A program made the position numbers and the translations under genes. The notes beneath the pieces were generated by a model that was given only the letters and a program-made list of their open reading frames with translations, ran no database searches and was not told the origin of the DNA. Positions 52,935 through 61,314 of a DNA stretch of 64,000 nucleotides are shown piece by piece. Origin of the DNA: Streptomyces sp. RerS4 (GTDB taxonomy: Bacteria; Actinomycetota; Actinomycetes; Streptomycetales; Streptomycetaceae); the NCBI RefSeq assembly GCF_023515955.1, contig NZ_CP097322.1, forward strand, positions 5,442,501 to 5,506,500, in the 5' to 3' direction. How positions within the stretch are numbered: position 1 is the stretch's first letter; every line of letters begins with the position of its first letter.

Positions 52935-53681
52935 ATGGGTACGAACTGGAAGGACGCACCGGACGTGGCGTCCGGCTTCGAGGCCTACGACGACCTGCCC
53001 GAGCGGGTCGTGGGCTATCCGGCCGTCTTCGCCGAGCTGCGCCTGGGGACCCCCGGGGTGCGCACGGTACTGGACTACGGTTGCGGGCCGGGCAAGGTCG
53101 CCCGGCGCGTCGTCGAGGCCTTCGACGACACGGACGTCATCGGCGCGGACATCTCCGCGCGGATGCTCGACATCGCCCGTGCCCGCCGCTCCCACCCCAG
53201 GATCGGCTACCGGCAGGTCGAGAGCGGTCGGCTGGACTTCCTGCCGTCCGGATCCGTCGACGCGGCGATGTCCTGCTACGTCTTCATCAACATCGGTGAC
53301 CGTGACGCCATCCGCGCCATCGTCGCCGAGGTCCACCGTGTCCTGCGGCCCGGCGCCCGCTACGCGGTCCTCGACACCAACCCCGCCACCACCGGCGTGC
53401 AGTTCTCGAAGTTCCGCAACGGCGACCCCGGCAGGACCTACTCCACCGGGGAACTCCGCCGCGTACTGCTGGACGTCCCCGCCGGCGGAACCCTCGAACT
53501 CGTCGACCACCACTGGCCCCGCGAGGTCTACCTCGACGCGCTGACCGAGGCGGGCTTCACCGATGTCCGGGCCCACGAACCCCTCCTCGGCGACGGCCCG
53601 CCCGACGCCCCGGCGCCGCATCCCGAACTCACCGCGGAGCGCGTCCACCCTCCGTTCCTCATCGTCACAGGAGTGAAGTGA
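52935..53681 (+). CDS. SAM methyltransferase, candidate O2-methylase of hydroxymethylcytosine
   Basis: A 248-residue class I methyltransferase with motif I VLDYGCGPGKVAR (45-57) and acidic strand-2 residue in VIGADISARM. Its place between the CMP hydroxymethylase and the nucleosidase matches BcmC of the bacimethrin cluster, which methylates O2 of hydroxymethylcytosine. Substrate is inferred from neighbours. ATG follows GAGAGAGG by 8 bases; its stop overlaps the next gene. Confidence 0.85.
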   Translation: MGTNWKDAPDVASGFEAYDDLPERVVGYPAVFAELRLGTPGVRTVLDYGCGPGKVARRVVEAFDDTDVIGADISARMLDIARARRSHPRIGYRQVESGRLDFLPSGSVDAAMSCYVFINIGDRDAIRAIVAEVHRVLRPGARYAVLDTNPATTGVQFSKFRNGDPGRTYSTGELRRVLLDVPAGGTLELVDHHWPREVYLDALTEAGFTDVRAHEPLLGDGPPDAPAPHPELTAERVHPPFLIVTGVK

Positions 53682-54160
53682 TGACCGAAAAGTCCACCGG
53701 CACGGTATTTCTCGGTGGCCCCTTCAAGGGGATCGTCGACCCGGCCACCGGAGAAATGGACAAGAAGCACCGCCGACGCTTCGAGGCCCTCCTCGACCGC
53801 CTCGACTCCGAGGGCCACGTCGTGCACAACGCCCACCGGCGTGAGAGCTGGGGCGCCGCCTTCCTGACCCCCGAGGAGTGCACCCGGCTCGATTTCGACG
53901 AAATCTCCGCCAGTGACGTCTTCGTGGCGTTCCCCGGGGCCCCCGCCTCGCCGGGCACCCATGTGGAGCTGGGCTGGGCCTCCGCGATGGGCAAGCCGGT
54001 CGTCCTGCTGCTGGAGCCGGACGCCGAGTACGCGTTCCTGGTGCGGGGCCTGCACACCGTCGCCGACGTCACCGTCATCACCGTCGGCGACGACGACCTG
54101 GCACTCGCCGACCAGGTGTCCGCCGCCGTCCGCCGGGCCGTGTCCGGGGCAGCTGGATGA
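53681..54160 (+). CDS. Nucleoside deoxyribosyltransferase-fold hydrolase (MilB/BcmB-like)
   Basis: A 159-residue protein of the nucleoside 2-deoxyribosyltransferase fold. VFLGGPF is the phosphate/ribose loop and SPGTHVELGWA carries Glu97, the catalytic Glu of the family. MilB and BcmB, with the same fold, cleave the N-glycosidic bond of (hydroxymethyl-)CMP. Here it should free 5-hydroxymethylcytosine for methylation. ATG at TGATG overlap; a GTG one codon earlier is also possible. Confidence 0.87.
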   Translation: MTEKSTGTVFLGGPFKGIVDPATGEMDKKHRRRFEALLDRLDSEGHVVHNAHRRESWGAAFLTPEECTRLDFDEISASDVFVAFPGAPASPGTHVELGWASAMGKPVVLLLEPDAEYAFLVRGLHTVADVTVITVGDDDLALADQVSAAVRRAVSGAAG

Positions 54161-55212
54161 AGCGGTTGGCCGTCGTCGGTGCCGGCGCCATCGGCCTGAC
54201 CGTGGCCTGGCGGGCGGCTGCCGCCGGCTGGACGGTCACCCTGTACGACCCGGATCCGGCCCGCGGCGCCTCCTGGGTGGCGGGCGGCATGCTCGCCGCC
54301 TCCTCCGAGGGGTGGCCGGGCGAGGAGGAACTGCTGGGGATCAGCGCCCTGTCGCTGGGCCGGTGGCCCGAGTTCGCCGAACGCCTCGCCGCCGCATCGG
54401 GGCTGCCGTCCGGGCTGCGCACCGACGGCACCGTGATCGTCGGCATGGATTCGGCGGACCTCAAGGAACTCGACGTCCTCGCGGACTGGCTGGCCGAGCA
54501 CGGCAGACCGGTCGCCCGGCTGACCGGCCGGGAACTGCGGCGCCGCGAGCCCGCGCTGTCCCAGGGCATCCGGGCCGCACTGGACGTTCCCGAGGACCTG
54601 GCCGTCGACAACCGGCTGCTTCTCGCCGCGCTGCAGGCCGCCTGCACGGCGGCCGGGGTCCGTCTGGTGCGGGAACGGGTGACGGACCTGTCCGCCCTGG
54701 CCGCGGACCAGATCGTGCTCTCGGCCGGGGCGCACTCCGCCGCACTGCACCCGATGGCCCGCGTACGGGCCGCCAAGGGGGAGATCCTGCGGGTACGGTC
54801 GCGCGCCGGGGTGCTCCCACCGCCCGGACGGACCGTCCGCGGCCTGGTGTACGGGCGCCGCGTGTATCTCGTACCGCGCCACGACGGGCTCGTCATCGGC
54901 GCGACCCAGCACGAGGTGGGTCACGACCGTGAGGTGACCGTCGGAGGGGTCCGGGACCTGATCGCCGACGCGGAGACGATCCTGCCCACGGTCGCCGAGT
55001 ACGAGCTCGTCGCCGCCGACGCCGGTCTGCGGCCGATGTCCCCGGACAACGTGCCGCTCATCGGCCGGGTCGACGCGAGGACCGTGCTGGCCACCGGACA
55101 CGGACGCAACGGCCTGCTCCTGGCCCCGCTCACCGCCGACGCGGTACTGGCCGAACTCGACGACCGGGCCCTTCCCGAGGCCGCGGCGGCCCACCCGAGG
55201 AGATTCGCATGA
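54157..55212 (+). CDS. thiO: Glycine oxidase (ThiO)
   Basis: A 351-residue FAD oxidase of the DAO family. VVGAGAIGLTVAWRAA is the FAD site, and near the C-terminus LIGRVDARTVLATGHGRNGLLLAP forms the second FAD contact. It converts glycine to dehydroglycine for thiazole synthesis. Overlaps thiS by 4 bases. The set of ThiO, ThiS and ThiG is complete for aerobic thiazole formation, apart from ThiF and the sulfur source, which would come from elsewhere. Confidence 0.92.
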   Translation: MKRLAVVGAGAIGLTVAWRAAAAGWTVTLYDPDPARGASWVAGGMLAASSEGWPGEEELLGISALSLGRWPEFAERLAAASGLPSGLRTDGTVIVGMDSADLKELDVLADWLAEHGRPVARLTGRELRRREPALSQGIRAALDVPEDLAVDNRLLLAALQAACTAAGVRLVRERVTDLSALAADQIVLSAGAHSAALHPMARVRAAKGEILRVRSRAGVLPPPGRTVRGLVYGRRVYLVPRHDGLVIGATQHEVGHDREVTVGGVRDLIADAETILPTVAEYELVAADAGLRPMSPDNVPLIGRVDARTVLATGHGRNGLLLAPLTADAVLAELDDRALPEAAAAHPRRFA

Positions 55213-55406
55213 ACGTCATCGTCAACGGAGAACGGCAGACGGTCGCCGAAGGCTGCACCGCGGCCGACGTCGTCGCGAAGCTGGAGGTACCGGAACGCGG
55301 AGTCGCCGTCGCGGTCGACGGCGAGGTCCTTCCACGCGGCCGGTGGAACGTGGCACTGGCCGAGAACACGACCATCGAGATACTCACGGCGGTGCAGGGT
55401 GGCTGA
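55209..55406 (+). CDS. thiS: Sulfur carrier protein ThiS
   Basis: A 65-residue ubiquitin-like protein that ends in Gly-Gly, the thiocarboxylate site. MNVIVNGERQTVAEGCTAAD and the ending AVQGG are typical. It donates sulfur to the thiazole made by ThiG. It overlaps thiO and thiG at either end (4 and 8 bases). Confidence 0.95.
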   Translation: MNVIVNGERQTVAEGCTAADVVAKLEVPERGVAVAVDGEVLPRGRWNVALAENTTIEILTAVQGG

Positions 55407-56175
55407 GGAACTGACGATCGCGGGGCGCCGATTCGGCTCCCGACTCATCACGGGAACGGGCGGGGCCGCGAACCTGTCCGTGCTCGAACGGGCCCTGGTG
55501 GCCTCCGGCACGGAAATGACCACGGTCGCACTGCGCCGGGTCGACGCCGGCGGCGGCAGCGGAGTCCTGGAACTCCTGCGGAAACTGGACATCGCGGTCC
55601 TGCCGAACACCGCGGGCTGCCGCGGCGCGGCCGAGGCCGTCTACACCGCCAAGATGGCCCGCGAGGCACTGGAGACCGACTGGATCAAGGTGGAGGTCGT
55701 CGCCGACGAGCGGACCCTGCTGCCCGACGTGACGGAACTCGTCGAGGCGTGCGGGCAGCTCGTCGACGCGGGGTTCATCGTCCTCCCGTACACCACCGAC
55801 GATCCCGTGGTGGCGCGTCGGCTGGAGGACGTGGGCTGCGCGGCCGTCATGCCGCTGGGCTCGCCCATCGGCACCGGACGCGGCATCTCGAACCCGCAGA
55901 ACATCGAGATGATCGTCGAGGCGGCCGGGGTGCCCGTCATCCTGGACGCCGGCATCGGCACGGCGAGCGACGCCGCGCTGGCCATGGAACTCGGCTGCGA
56001 CGCCGTGCTGCTCGCCAGCGCCATCACCCGGGCGAAGGACCCCGAGCGCATGGGCCGGGCCATGGCCGCCGGGGTGGCGGCGGGCTTCGACGCACGCCGC
56101 TCCGGCCGCATCCCCAAGCGGTTCTGGGCACAGGCCTCGTCCCCGGCACTGCCCGACCGGGACGGTGCCGAGTGA
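55399..56175 (+). CDS. thiG: Thiazole synthase ThiG
   Basis: A 258-residue TIM-barrel enzyme. Lys97 in DWIKVEVVAD is the Schiff-base lysine for deoxyxylulose phosphate; GGGSGVLELL and the phosphate loop GSPIGTGRG are conserved. With ThiS and dehydroglycine it makes thiazole phosphate. GTG start overlaps thiS. All active-site features look intact, so the pathway is probably functional. Confidence 0.94.
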   Translation: MAEELTIAGRRFGSRLITGTGGAANLSVLERALVASGTEMTTVALRRVDAGGGSGVLELLRKLDIAVLPNTAGCRGAAEAVYTAKMAREALETDWIKVEVVADERTLLPDVTELVEACGQLVDAGFIVLPYTTDDPVVARRLEDVGCAAVMPLGSPIGTGRGISNPQNIEMIVEAAGVPVILDAGIGTASDAALAMELGCDAVLLASAITRAKDPERMGRAMAAGVAAGFDARRSGRIPKRFWAQASSPALPDRDGAE

Positions 56176-56993
56176 TCCCCGTCGCCCTCACCATCGCCGG
56201 CAGCGACCCCAGCGGCGGGGCCGGTCTGCAGGCCGACCTCAAGGTGTTCTCGGCCCTCGGCGCCTACGGGACCGGCGTCGTCACCGCGCTGACCGCCCAG
56301 AGCACGCGGGGCGTGAGCGCCGTGCACTACCCGCCGCCGGAGTTCCTGGAGAGCCAGCTCGACGAGCTCCTGGCCGACGTCCGCATCGACACCGTCAAGA
56401 TCGGGATGCTGGGCGACGCCCGCCTGGTGGAGGTGGTCGCGGACCGGCTGACCAGGCACCGCCCGCGCCACGTGGTGTTGGACCCCGTCATGGTGGCCAA
56501 GAGCGGTGACCGGCTGCTCGCCGCCGACAGCGTGGTCGCGCTGCGCACCCGGCTGCTGCCGCTCGTCGACCTGGTCACCCCGAACCTCCCGGAGGCCGCC
56601 GAACTGCTGGGCGAGGAGTCCGCGCACGACGAGGAGGGGATGTACGAGCAGGCGCGTCGCCTCGCCGAGTTGTGCCCGCGCGTCCTGCTGAAGGGCGGCC
56701 ACCTGGCGGGCGAGGACAGCGTCGACCTCTTCCGGGAGGGAGAGCGCACCACCTGGCTCAGCGCACCCCGGGTGCACACCAAGAACACCCATGGCACCGG
56801 ATGCGCCCTGTCCTCCGCGATCGCGGCGCTGCGCCCGCAGCGCCCGGACTGGATGGGCGCGATCGCCGACGCCAAGAGCTACCTGACGGAGGCGCTGCGC
56901 CACGCCGACTCCCTGGGTGTCGGCACCGGACACGGCCCGCCGTCCCACTTCCACGCCTGGTGGCCCCCGCACGGTGGGGAAGACCCGTCATGA
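56172..56993 (+). CDS. thiD: Hydroxymethylpyrimidine (phosphate) kinase
   Basis: A 273-residue ribokinase-like kinase. TIAGSDPSGGAGLQADLK binds the pyrimidine and GTGCALSSAIA the ATP/anion hole. ThiD phosphorylates hydroxymethylpyrimidine twice; here it may phosphorylate the methoxy analogue (bacimethrin) for coupling by ThiE. GTG start overlaps thiG; no ThiC is present in the window, in keeping with a pyrimidine from the CMP route. Confidence 0.93.
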   Translation: MIPVALTIAGSDPSGGAGLQADLKVFSALGAYGTGVVTALTAQSTRGVSAVHYPPPEFLESQLDELLADVRIDTVKIGMLGDARLVEVVADRLTRHRPRHVVLDPVMVAKSGDRLLAADSVVALRTRLLPLVDLVTPNLPEAAELLGEESAHDEEGMYEQARRLAELCPRVLLKGGHLAGEDSVDLFREGERTTWLSAPRVHTKNTHGTGCALSSAIAALRPQRPDWMGAIADAKSYLTEALRHADSLGVGTGHGPPSHFHAWWPPHGGEDPS

Positions 56994-57754
56994 GCGGCGC
57001 CCCGCCTTCCCGTTTCGTCGACGTGGACGGCTGTTTCAACTACCGCGACCTGGGCGGCTACCGCACCGCGGACGGCAAGGCGGTGGCCTGGCGCAAGCTG
57101 TACCGGTCCGACGGCCTGCACCGGATGACGGCATGCGGCTCGGACGCCTTCGCCGCGCTGGGCGTGTCGACCGTGATCGACCTGCGGACCCCGGTCGAGG
57201 CCGAGACGCGGGCCTGGACCCCACCGGCCGGCTGGTCGGGCCGCAGGCTCCTCCTGCCGCTGCTGCCGGAGACCCCGGACTGGTCCGCCGGTGACCCGGC
57301 GGACCTCGAACGGGAGGACTTCGCCGCGCGGCACTACTGGTACACCGCCGTCACGGGCGCCGCCGCGTTGAGGACCGCGGTGGAAGCCCTGGCCGAGCCG
57401 GACGGACTGCCCGCCGTGTTCCACTGCGCCGCGGGCAAGGACCGTACGGGGGTGCTGGCGGCCCTGGTGCTGCGGCTGTTGGACGTGCCGGCGGAGACGA
57501 TCGCCGACGACTACGCGCTCAGCGACGAGGCGACCGCCCGGTGGGAGGCCTCCGTGGCGGGCGGCAACGAGGACGACACCCAGACGGCGTGGGCGTACGT
57601 TCCGCCGGCCATGCTGGTCGCCCCGCGGGACAACATGTCGCTCTTCCTCCAGCGGGTGGAGGCCGAGCACGGCTCGGTTCCCGCCTTCGCCGCACACATC
57701 GGAATCGGCCGGGAAACCGTCGAGCGGCTCCGCCGGGCCCTGCTGGACGACTGA
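56990..57754 (+). CDS. Tyrosine-phosphatase-like phosphatase
   Basis: A 254-residue phosphatase of the Y_phosphatase3 family. The P-loop HCAAGKDRTG holds Cys146 and Arg152, and NYRDLGGY is the N-terminal family motif. It may dephosphorylate thiamine-like phosphates or pathway intermediates such as bacimethrin phosphate or 2'-methoxythiamine phosphate. A general protein-phosphatase role is less likely in this position. ATG overlaps thiD. It is the last plus-strand gene; convergent genes follow after 20 bases. Confidence 0.82.
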   Translation: MSGAPPSRFVDVDGCFNYRDLGGYRTADGKAVAWRKLYRSDGLHRMTACGSDAFAALGVSTVIDLRTPVEAETRAWTPPAGWSGRRLLLPLLPETPDWSAGDPADLEREDFAARHYWYTAVTGAAALRTAVEALAEPDGLPAVFHCAAGKDRTGVLAALVLRLLDVPAETIADDYALSDEATARWEASVAGGNEDDTQTAWAYVPPAMLVAPRDNMSLFLQRVEAEHGSVPAFAAHIGIGRETVERLRRALLDD

Positions 57755-57774
57755 TCCGGGACGTGCCCGAGCCG

Positions 57775-58392
57775 TCAGCGCAGGAGGGTGAAGACCGGGG
57801 CCGCCGTGGCGGCGCCCAGGGCGGTGCCTACCAGGACCTGGGCGAGGGTGTGGTCGCGCAGGGCCACGCGGGACCAGCCGACCAGGGCCACCAGGGGGTA
57901 GGCGGCCAGGGCCCAGGGGCCGTAGGCGAAGGCGAGCATGACGAGGGCGCCGGAGGAGACGGCGGTGTGGACGGAGACCTTCCACACCGTCGTGACGGCC
58001 AGGATGACGACCAGGGCCGCGAGCATCGCCGCGATGAGGGCGATCATCTCCTGAGGGGCGTCGAAGACCTTCATGAGCGCGATGCAGGCGGCGACGGAGA
58101 GCATGATGCCGGGGATGACCAGCAGGCGGTCCTGGCGGCGGCGTACGTGGCGGTCACCCCAGTGGCCGCGTCGTTCCCCCCACTTGATGAACAGGATCGG
58201 GACGACGCCGCAGAAGAAGGCGGACACCAGGCCCCAGCCGACGCCGGCGAGACGGTCGGCGTGCCAGCCCATCAGCAGGGTGACCGCGATGATCCAGTTC
58301 CGCGGTTCGAGGCCGTCGGTGACCAGGCGGGCGAAGCGCGGTTCCGGCGCCGTGTCCGTGTCGGGCGGGGTGGAGGTGGCGGGCGGGGTCAT
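57775..58392 (-). CDS. PAP2-family membrane phosphatase
   Basis: A 205-residue membrane protein with five or six helices. KVSVHTAVSSG and GWSRVALRDHTLAQVLVG carry the His and Asp residues of the PAP2 signature (SxHxx and SR...DH...). PAP2 enzymes remove phosphate from lipids or isoprenyl carriers at the membrane. ATG overlaps the upstream membrane-protein stop, so the genes are co-expressed in the minus-strand set ending here. Not obviously linked to the cluster. Confidence 0.75.
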   Translation of the reverse strand: MTPPATSTPPDTDTAPEPRFARLVTDGLEPRNWIIAVTLLMGWHADRLAGVGWGLVSAFFCGVVPILFIKWGERRGHWGDRHVRRRQDRLLVIPGIMLSVAACIALMKVFDAPQEMIALIAAMLAALVVILAVTTVWKVSVHTAVSSGALVMLAFAYGPWALAAYPLVALVGWSRVALRDHTLAQVLVGTALGAATAAPVFTLLR

Positions 58393-59543
58393 GACGGCTC
58401 CGGGAACGAGGTGGCGGTGTCGGAGTGGTAGGCCGCGCTGATCAGGAGCAGCCGGCGGACCTCCGCGGGGAAGTCGACGTCTTCGAGTGCGGTGCCGCCG
58501 TGGCGGGCCGGGGAGGAGAGCGGCGGACTGCCCCGGAGCTTGGCGGCGCGGGCGGCGCGCAGCCACAGGGCCTCCGCCATCGCCTCGCGTTCCTCGCCGC
58601 GCAGTCCGGCCTCCGCCGCCACGCGGTCGGCCCGGTCGCGGTCCTCGGGCGATACGTAGGGCATCAGGCCCAGTCCGGCGTCCCGGATCTCGATGACCGT
58701 CCGGTGCAGGCGGACCCGGACGCTGCGGCGCGCGGTGGCGGGCAGCACGATGCCGGGCACCGCCTCGGTCAGTGAGGCCCACAGGGCGCCGAGGCGCCGC
58801 TGCGCGCGCCGTTCGGCGGCGGTGCGGGCCAGGATGCCCGCGGCGGGGATGGAGTTGCCGATGACGATCAGGCCGATGGCGACGTACTCGACCAGGTCGG
58901 CGAGGTGCTGCGTGGTGTCGTCGGGCAGGGGGACGTCGTGGTCCAGGAGGCTGGTGACCAGTTCGGTGACGCGGATCGCCGCGTAGACGACGCCCACCGC
59001 GGTGCCGGTGCCCAGTACGCGCAGGCCCGTGCGGAGCGAGCGGGCGCCGGCGTGGCGCGCGTAGGAGAGGAACAGCCACGTCGAGACGGCCATCGCCACG
59101 CCGAGGTAGGTGGTGAAGGTGAGCAGGTAGGCGGTGGCGGCCGGCATGCCGGCGTAGGCCTGGTAGAAGTTCTCGACGCGTGTGGGCTGGTCGGCCCGTG
59201 CGAACAGGACGCCCATGACGGTCATCACCGCGAGGGCCACGGCAAGGTGGGGCAGCCGCGTCCGGTGGGCGATCTGGGGGCGGGCCATCGAGACGACGAA
59301 GTCGAGGACGGCGCCGCAGGCGATGATGCCGACGAAGTGCTTGGCGGGCACCGAGAGGTTGTTGACGCCGCCGGCGGTGTCAATGGCGAGGCTGACGGCG
59401 GGCATGGCGAGCGTTGACGCCAGGGCGAGGCCGGTGAAGGCCAGCCACAGGGAGCGCTGTGCGGGGACGCGTATCGCGGAGGGCAGGCGCCACAGCGCCA
59501 CCGACCACAGCATGACCACGATCGTGGTTTTGAGGAGGCTCAT
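58389..59543 (-). CDS. Integral membrane protein, MAB_1171c-like
   Basis: A 384-residue protein with about seven hydrophobic helices in the N-terminal 250 residues, followed by a cytoplasmic tail of about 130 residues (RRAQRRLGALWASLTEAVPG onwards, with a helical Arg-rich stretch). This is the composition of actinomycete proteins annotated as putative transporters of the MAB_1171c group. The reaction is unknown. ATG preceded by GAACCG on the minus strand; it overlaps the HExxH gene by 4 bases. Confidence 0.65.
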   Translation of the reverse strand: MSLLKTTIVVMLWSVALWRLPSAIRVPAQRSLWLAFTGLALASTLAMPAVSLAIDTAGGVNNLSVPAKHFVGIIACGAVLDFVVSMARPQIAHRTRLPHLAVALAVMTVMGVLFARADQPTRVENFYQAYAGMPAATAYLLTFTTYLGVAMAVSTWLFLSYARHAGARSLRTGLRVLGTGTAVGVVYAAIRVTELVTSLLDHDVPLPDDTTQHLADLVEYVAIGLIVIGNSIPAAGILARTAAERRAQRRLGALWASLTEAVPGIVLPATARRSVRVRLHRTVIEIRDAGLGLMPYVSPEDRDRADRVAAEAGLRGEEREAMAEALWLRAARAAKLRGSPPLSSPARHGGTALEDVDFPAEVRRLLLISAAYHSDTATSFPEPS

Positions 59544-60394
59544 CGGTTCCGGTGGGTGCGGGCGGGGTGGGCGAAGGCGTCGTTGAGCCGGTGGATGACG
59601 TCCGCGGCGCGCTCGGAGGTGGCGCGTCCTCCCTCGACCCGGCTGATGCGTTCGAGGACGAGGGTGGCCAGGGTCTCGGCGGCCTGTTCCTGGTCCGAGT
59701 CGAACTTGGTGCGGCCCAGCAGGCTCAGGATGCGGCTGCCCGACAGGTCCAGTTCCTCGTCGCCGGGCCGCGGCGCGGCCAGGGACTCCTGGAGCCGGTC
59801 GGCTTCGGCCCGTACGAGGTCCGCCGCGAGGGCGTGGTCGCCCCGGCCGGTCACGGCCGCCGCCGTACGGGAGACCAACTGCTCGAAGTGCGCGGCGACC
59901 GACGCCGCCTCGGCCTCCGTGGCGTCCTCGGGAAGGGCCGGCTGTGGGGCCACGTGGCCCAGGAGCATGTGGGATATCTCGTGGAGGATGATCTGGATCC
60001 GCAGCAGATCGGACGCGCTCTGCTCGTAGAAGACCAGATCCGCCGAGTCCAGCCCGATCCAGATGCCGCAGGGCAGATCCGGCTGCGGTGGCCCGTCCAG
60101 CGGCAGCAGGACCAACGGTCGCCCGCGCTGCGCCGCGAGGCCCTCGCAGAACGCCGACAGGTCGAAGGGGTGGGGGATGTGCAGGCCGGCCGCGATCGCG
60201 GCACAGGGATCGGCTCGCCGCCGCCTCCACCTCATGGCATTTTCCGTTCCGGCCCGCACGTCACCTGGACTGTCTTCGCCTGGACTGTGTTCGTCTCGAC
60301 CGTCTTCGTCTCGACCGTCTTCGCCTGGCGCGGCCCGGTGCCGTGGCAGTCGGCCACAGCGGTCGTACGGGTGCGCAGGTCTTGCTCTGCTCAT
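59540..60394 (-). CDS. HExxH protein (ImmA/IrrE-like), toxin-type annotation possible
   Basis: A protein of up to 284 residues. LHEISHMLLGH is a zinc-peptidase HExxH motif with a further His, as in ImmA/IrrE proteins, which often pair with XRE regulators to cleave repressors. The first 50 or so codons lie over a 15-base tandem repeat; an ATG at 60235 would skip them. The longer start has an AGGG site and is 11 bases after the XRE stop, so I keep it with reserve. A role in signal-dependent proteolysis of the neighbouring regulator is inferred from family precedent. Confidence 0.6.
   Translation of the reverse strand: MSRARPAHPYDRCGRLPRHRAAPGEDGRDEDGRDEHSPGEDSPGDVRAGTENAMRWRRRRADPCAAIAAGLHIPHPFDLSAFCEGLAAQRGRPLVLLPLDGPPQPDLPCGIWIGLDSADLVFYEQSASDLLRIQIILHEISHMLLGHVAPQPALPEDATEAEAASVAAHFEQLVSRTAAAVTGRGDHALAADLVRAEADRLQESLAAPRPGDEELDLSGSRILSLLGRTKFDSDQEQAAETLATLVLERISRVEGGRATSERAADVIHRLNDAFAHPARTHRNR
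60264..60323. repeat. Four 15-base tandem repeats
   Basis: CCTGGACTGTCTTCG and CCTGGACTGTGTTCG are followed by two copies of TCTCGACCGTCTTCG, exactly in phase at 15 bases. If translated in the HExxH frame they encode an acidic, low-complexity repeat (GEDGRDEDGRDEHSPGEDS). They may equally be part of an untranslated leader. Confidence 0.8.
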
Positions 60395-60405
60395 GGCGTA
60401 GGACC

Positions 60406-60924
60406 CTACGGGCGCGGGGACGCGCCGGGCTCGGCCGGGGGTACCTGGTCCAGCCTCGGCAGCCCCTCCGCCTGACGGGCGCCTTCCACGATGGTCTTGA
60501 TCCCGCGCAGGGCGGTGGCGGAGAGTCCGCTCAACCGGAAGGCGACGGCCCTGACGTGGTTGTCCTGGAGGACGTCGGCCAGTTCGCGGCCGGCTTCGGC
60601 GCGGTCGGCGCCCTCCCGCAGCTCCCTGATGCGCGCGTCGGTGCGGGCCGCCACCTCGTCGTCGAGGAAGTAGGTGGGCCCGACCCCGAAGAACCGGCCC
60701 AGTGCGCGCAGGGTGTCCACGCTCGGGTTGCGGACCTTCCCGGTGTGCAGGCTGTGGATGGTCCCGTGGGAGACCGTCGGCTCGCCGTCCTTCGCCTGCC
60801 GACGGATCGCGTCGGCGATTTCCTGGTAGGTGTAGGGACCGCGGCCCTTGGGGTGCAGCGTGTTGATCAGGTGGTCGAGACGATCGCCCAGCGGACCGCG
60901 AGTGTCGGCGCCGTGGTCACCCAT
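60406..60924 (-). CDS. XRE-family HTH regulator
   Basis: A 172-residue protein with an N-terminal HTH (YTYQEIADAIRRQ, then TVSHGTIHSLHTGKVRNPSVDTLRALGRFFGV). The C-terminal half is helical, with no clear ligand site. It heads the minus-strand set and probably controls it by binding the divergent region, where short inverted repeats occur. In such quartets it may be the target of the HExxH protein. Confidence 0.85.
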   Translation of the reverse strand: MGDHGADTRGPLGDRLDHLINTLHPKGRGPYTYQEIADAIRRQAKDGEPTVSHGTIHSLHTGKVRNPSVDTLRALGRFFGVGPTYFLDDEVAARTDARIRELREGADRAEAGRELADVLQDNHVRAVAFRLSGLSATALRGIKTIVEGARQAEGLPRLDQVPPAEPGASPRP

Positions 60925-61314
60925 CGAGGCAACTCCCAGCCTGGATTCGTCGTCGTTGTCGTCGAACGATCGCGGTCGCGGTGTGGTGGGTCATCTACGG
61001 GTCTCTACTTGACTGGACGGTGCCTCCGCTTGGGTGGCGGTCACTCTATCCGACTTGACAGTCCCGGTCATGTGCGACGTATGTTCTCCACGCTCGGGCG
61101 GTCTAGTTCGCTTGAGAGCGGTGTGGGTCGGGTCCAGTTCACTGGATGCCGGAACGCACGGCAGAGGCGGGTGGCGGGCCACAGTGGGTCACGGGGGTGT
61201 CCGCAGTGGTCGGTCGCCGCCTAGCCTAGGATGCGGGCCGGTTCCACCCGCGGCGGCCCGTGTGCCGCGCGGTTCCACCGCACGCTGACGTCCCGAGAGG
61301 ACTGGCCGGTACAC
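60925..61314. promoter_or_regulatory. Divergent promoter region with candidate operators
   Basis: 390 bases between the XRE gene and the FAD oxidase. It contains TTGACA at 61055-61060 and TATGTT 19 bases later, plus the palindrome TCCAGT-TC-ACTGGA at 61133-61146. CTTGAC/CTTGAG words recur across the region. These could be the XRE operator and promoters. No gene is supported. Confidence 0.4.
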
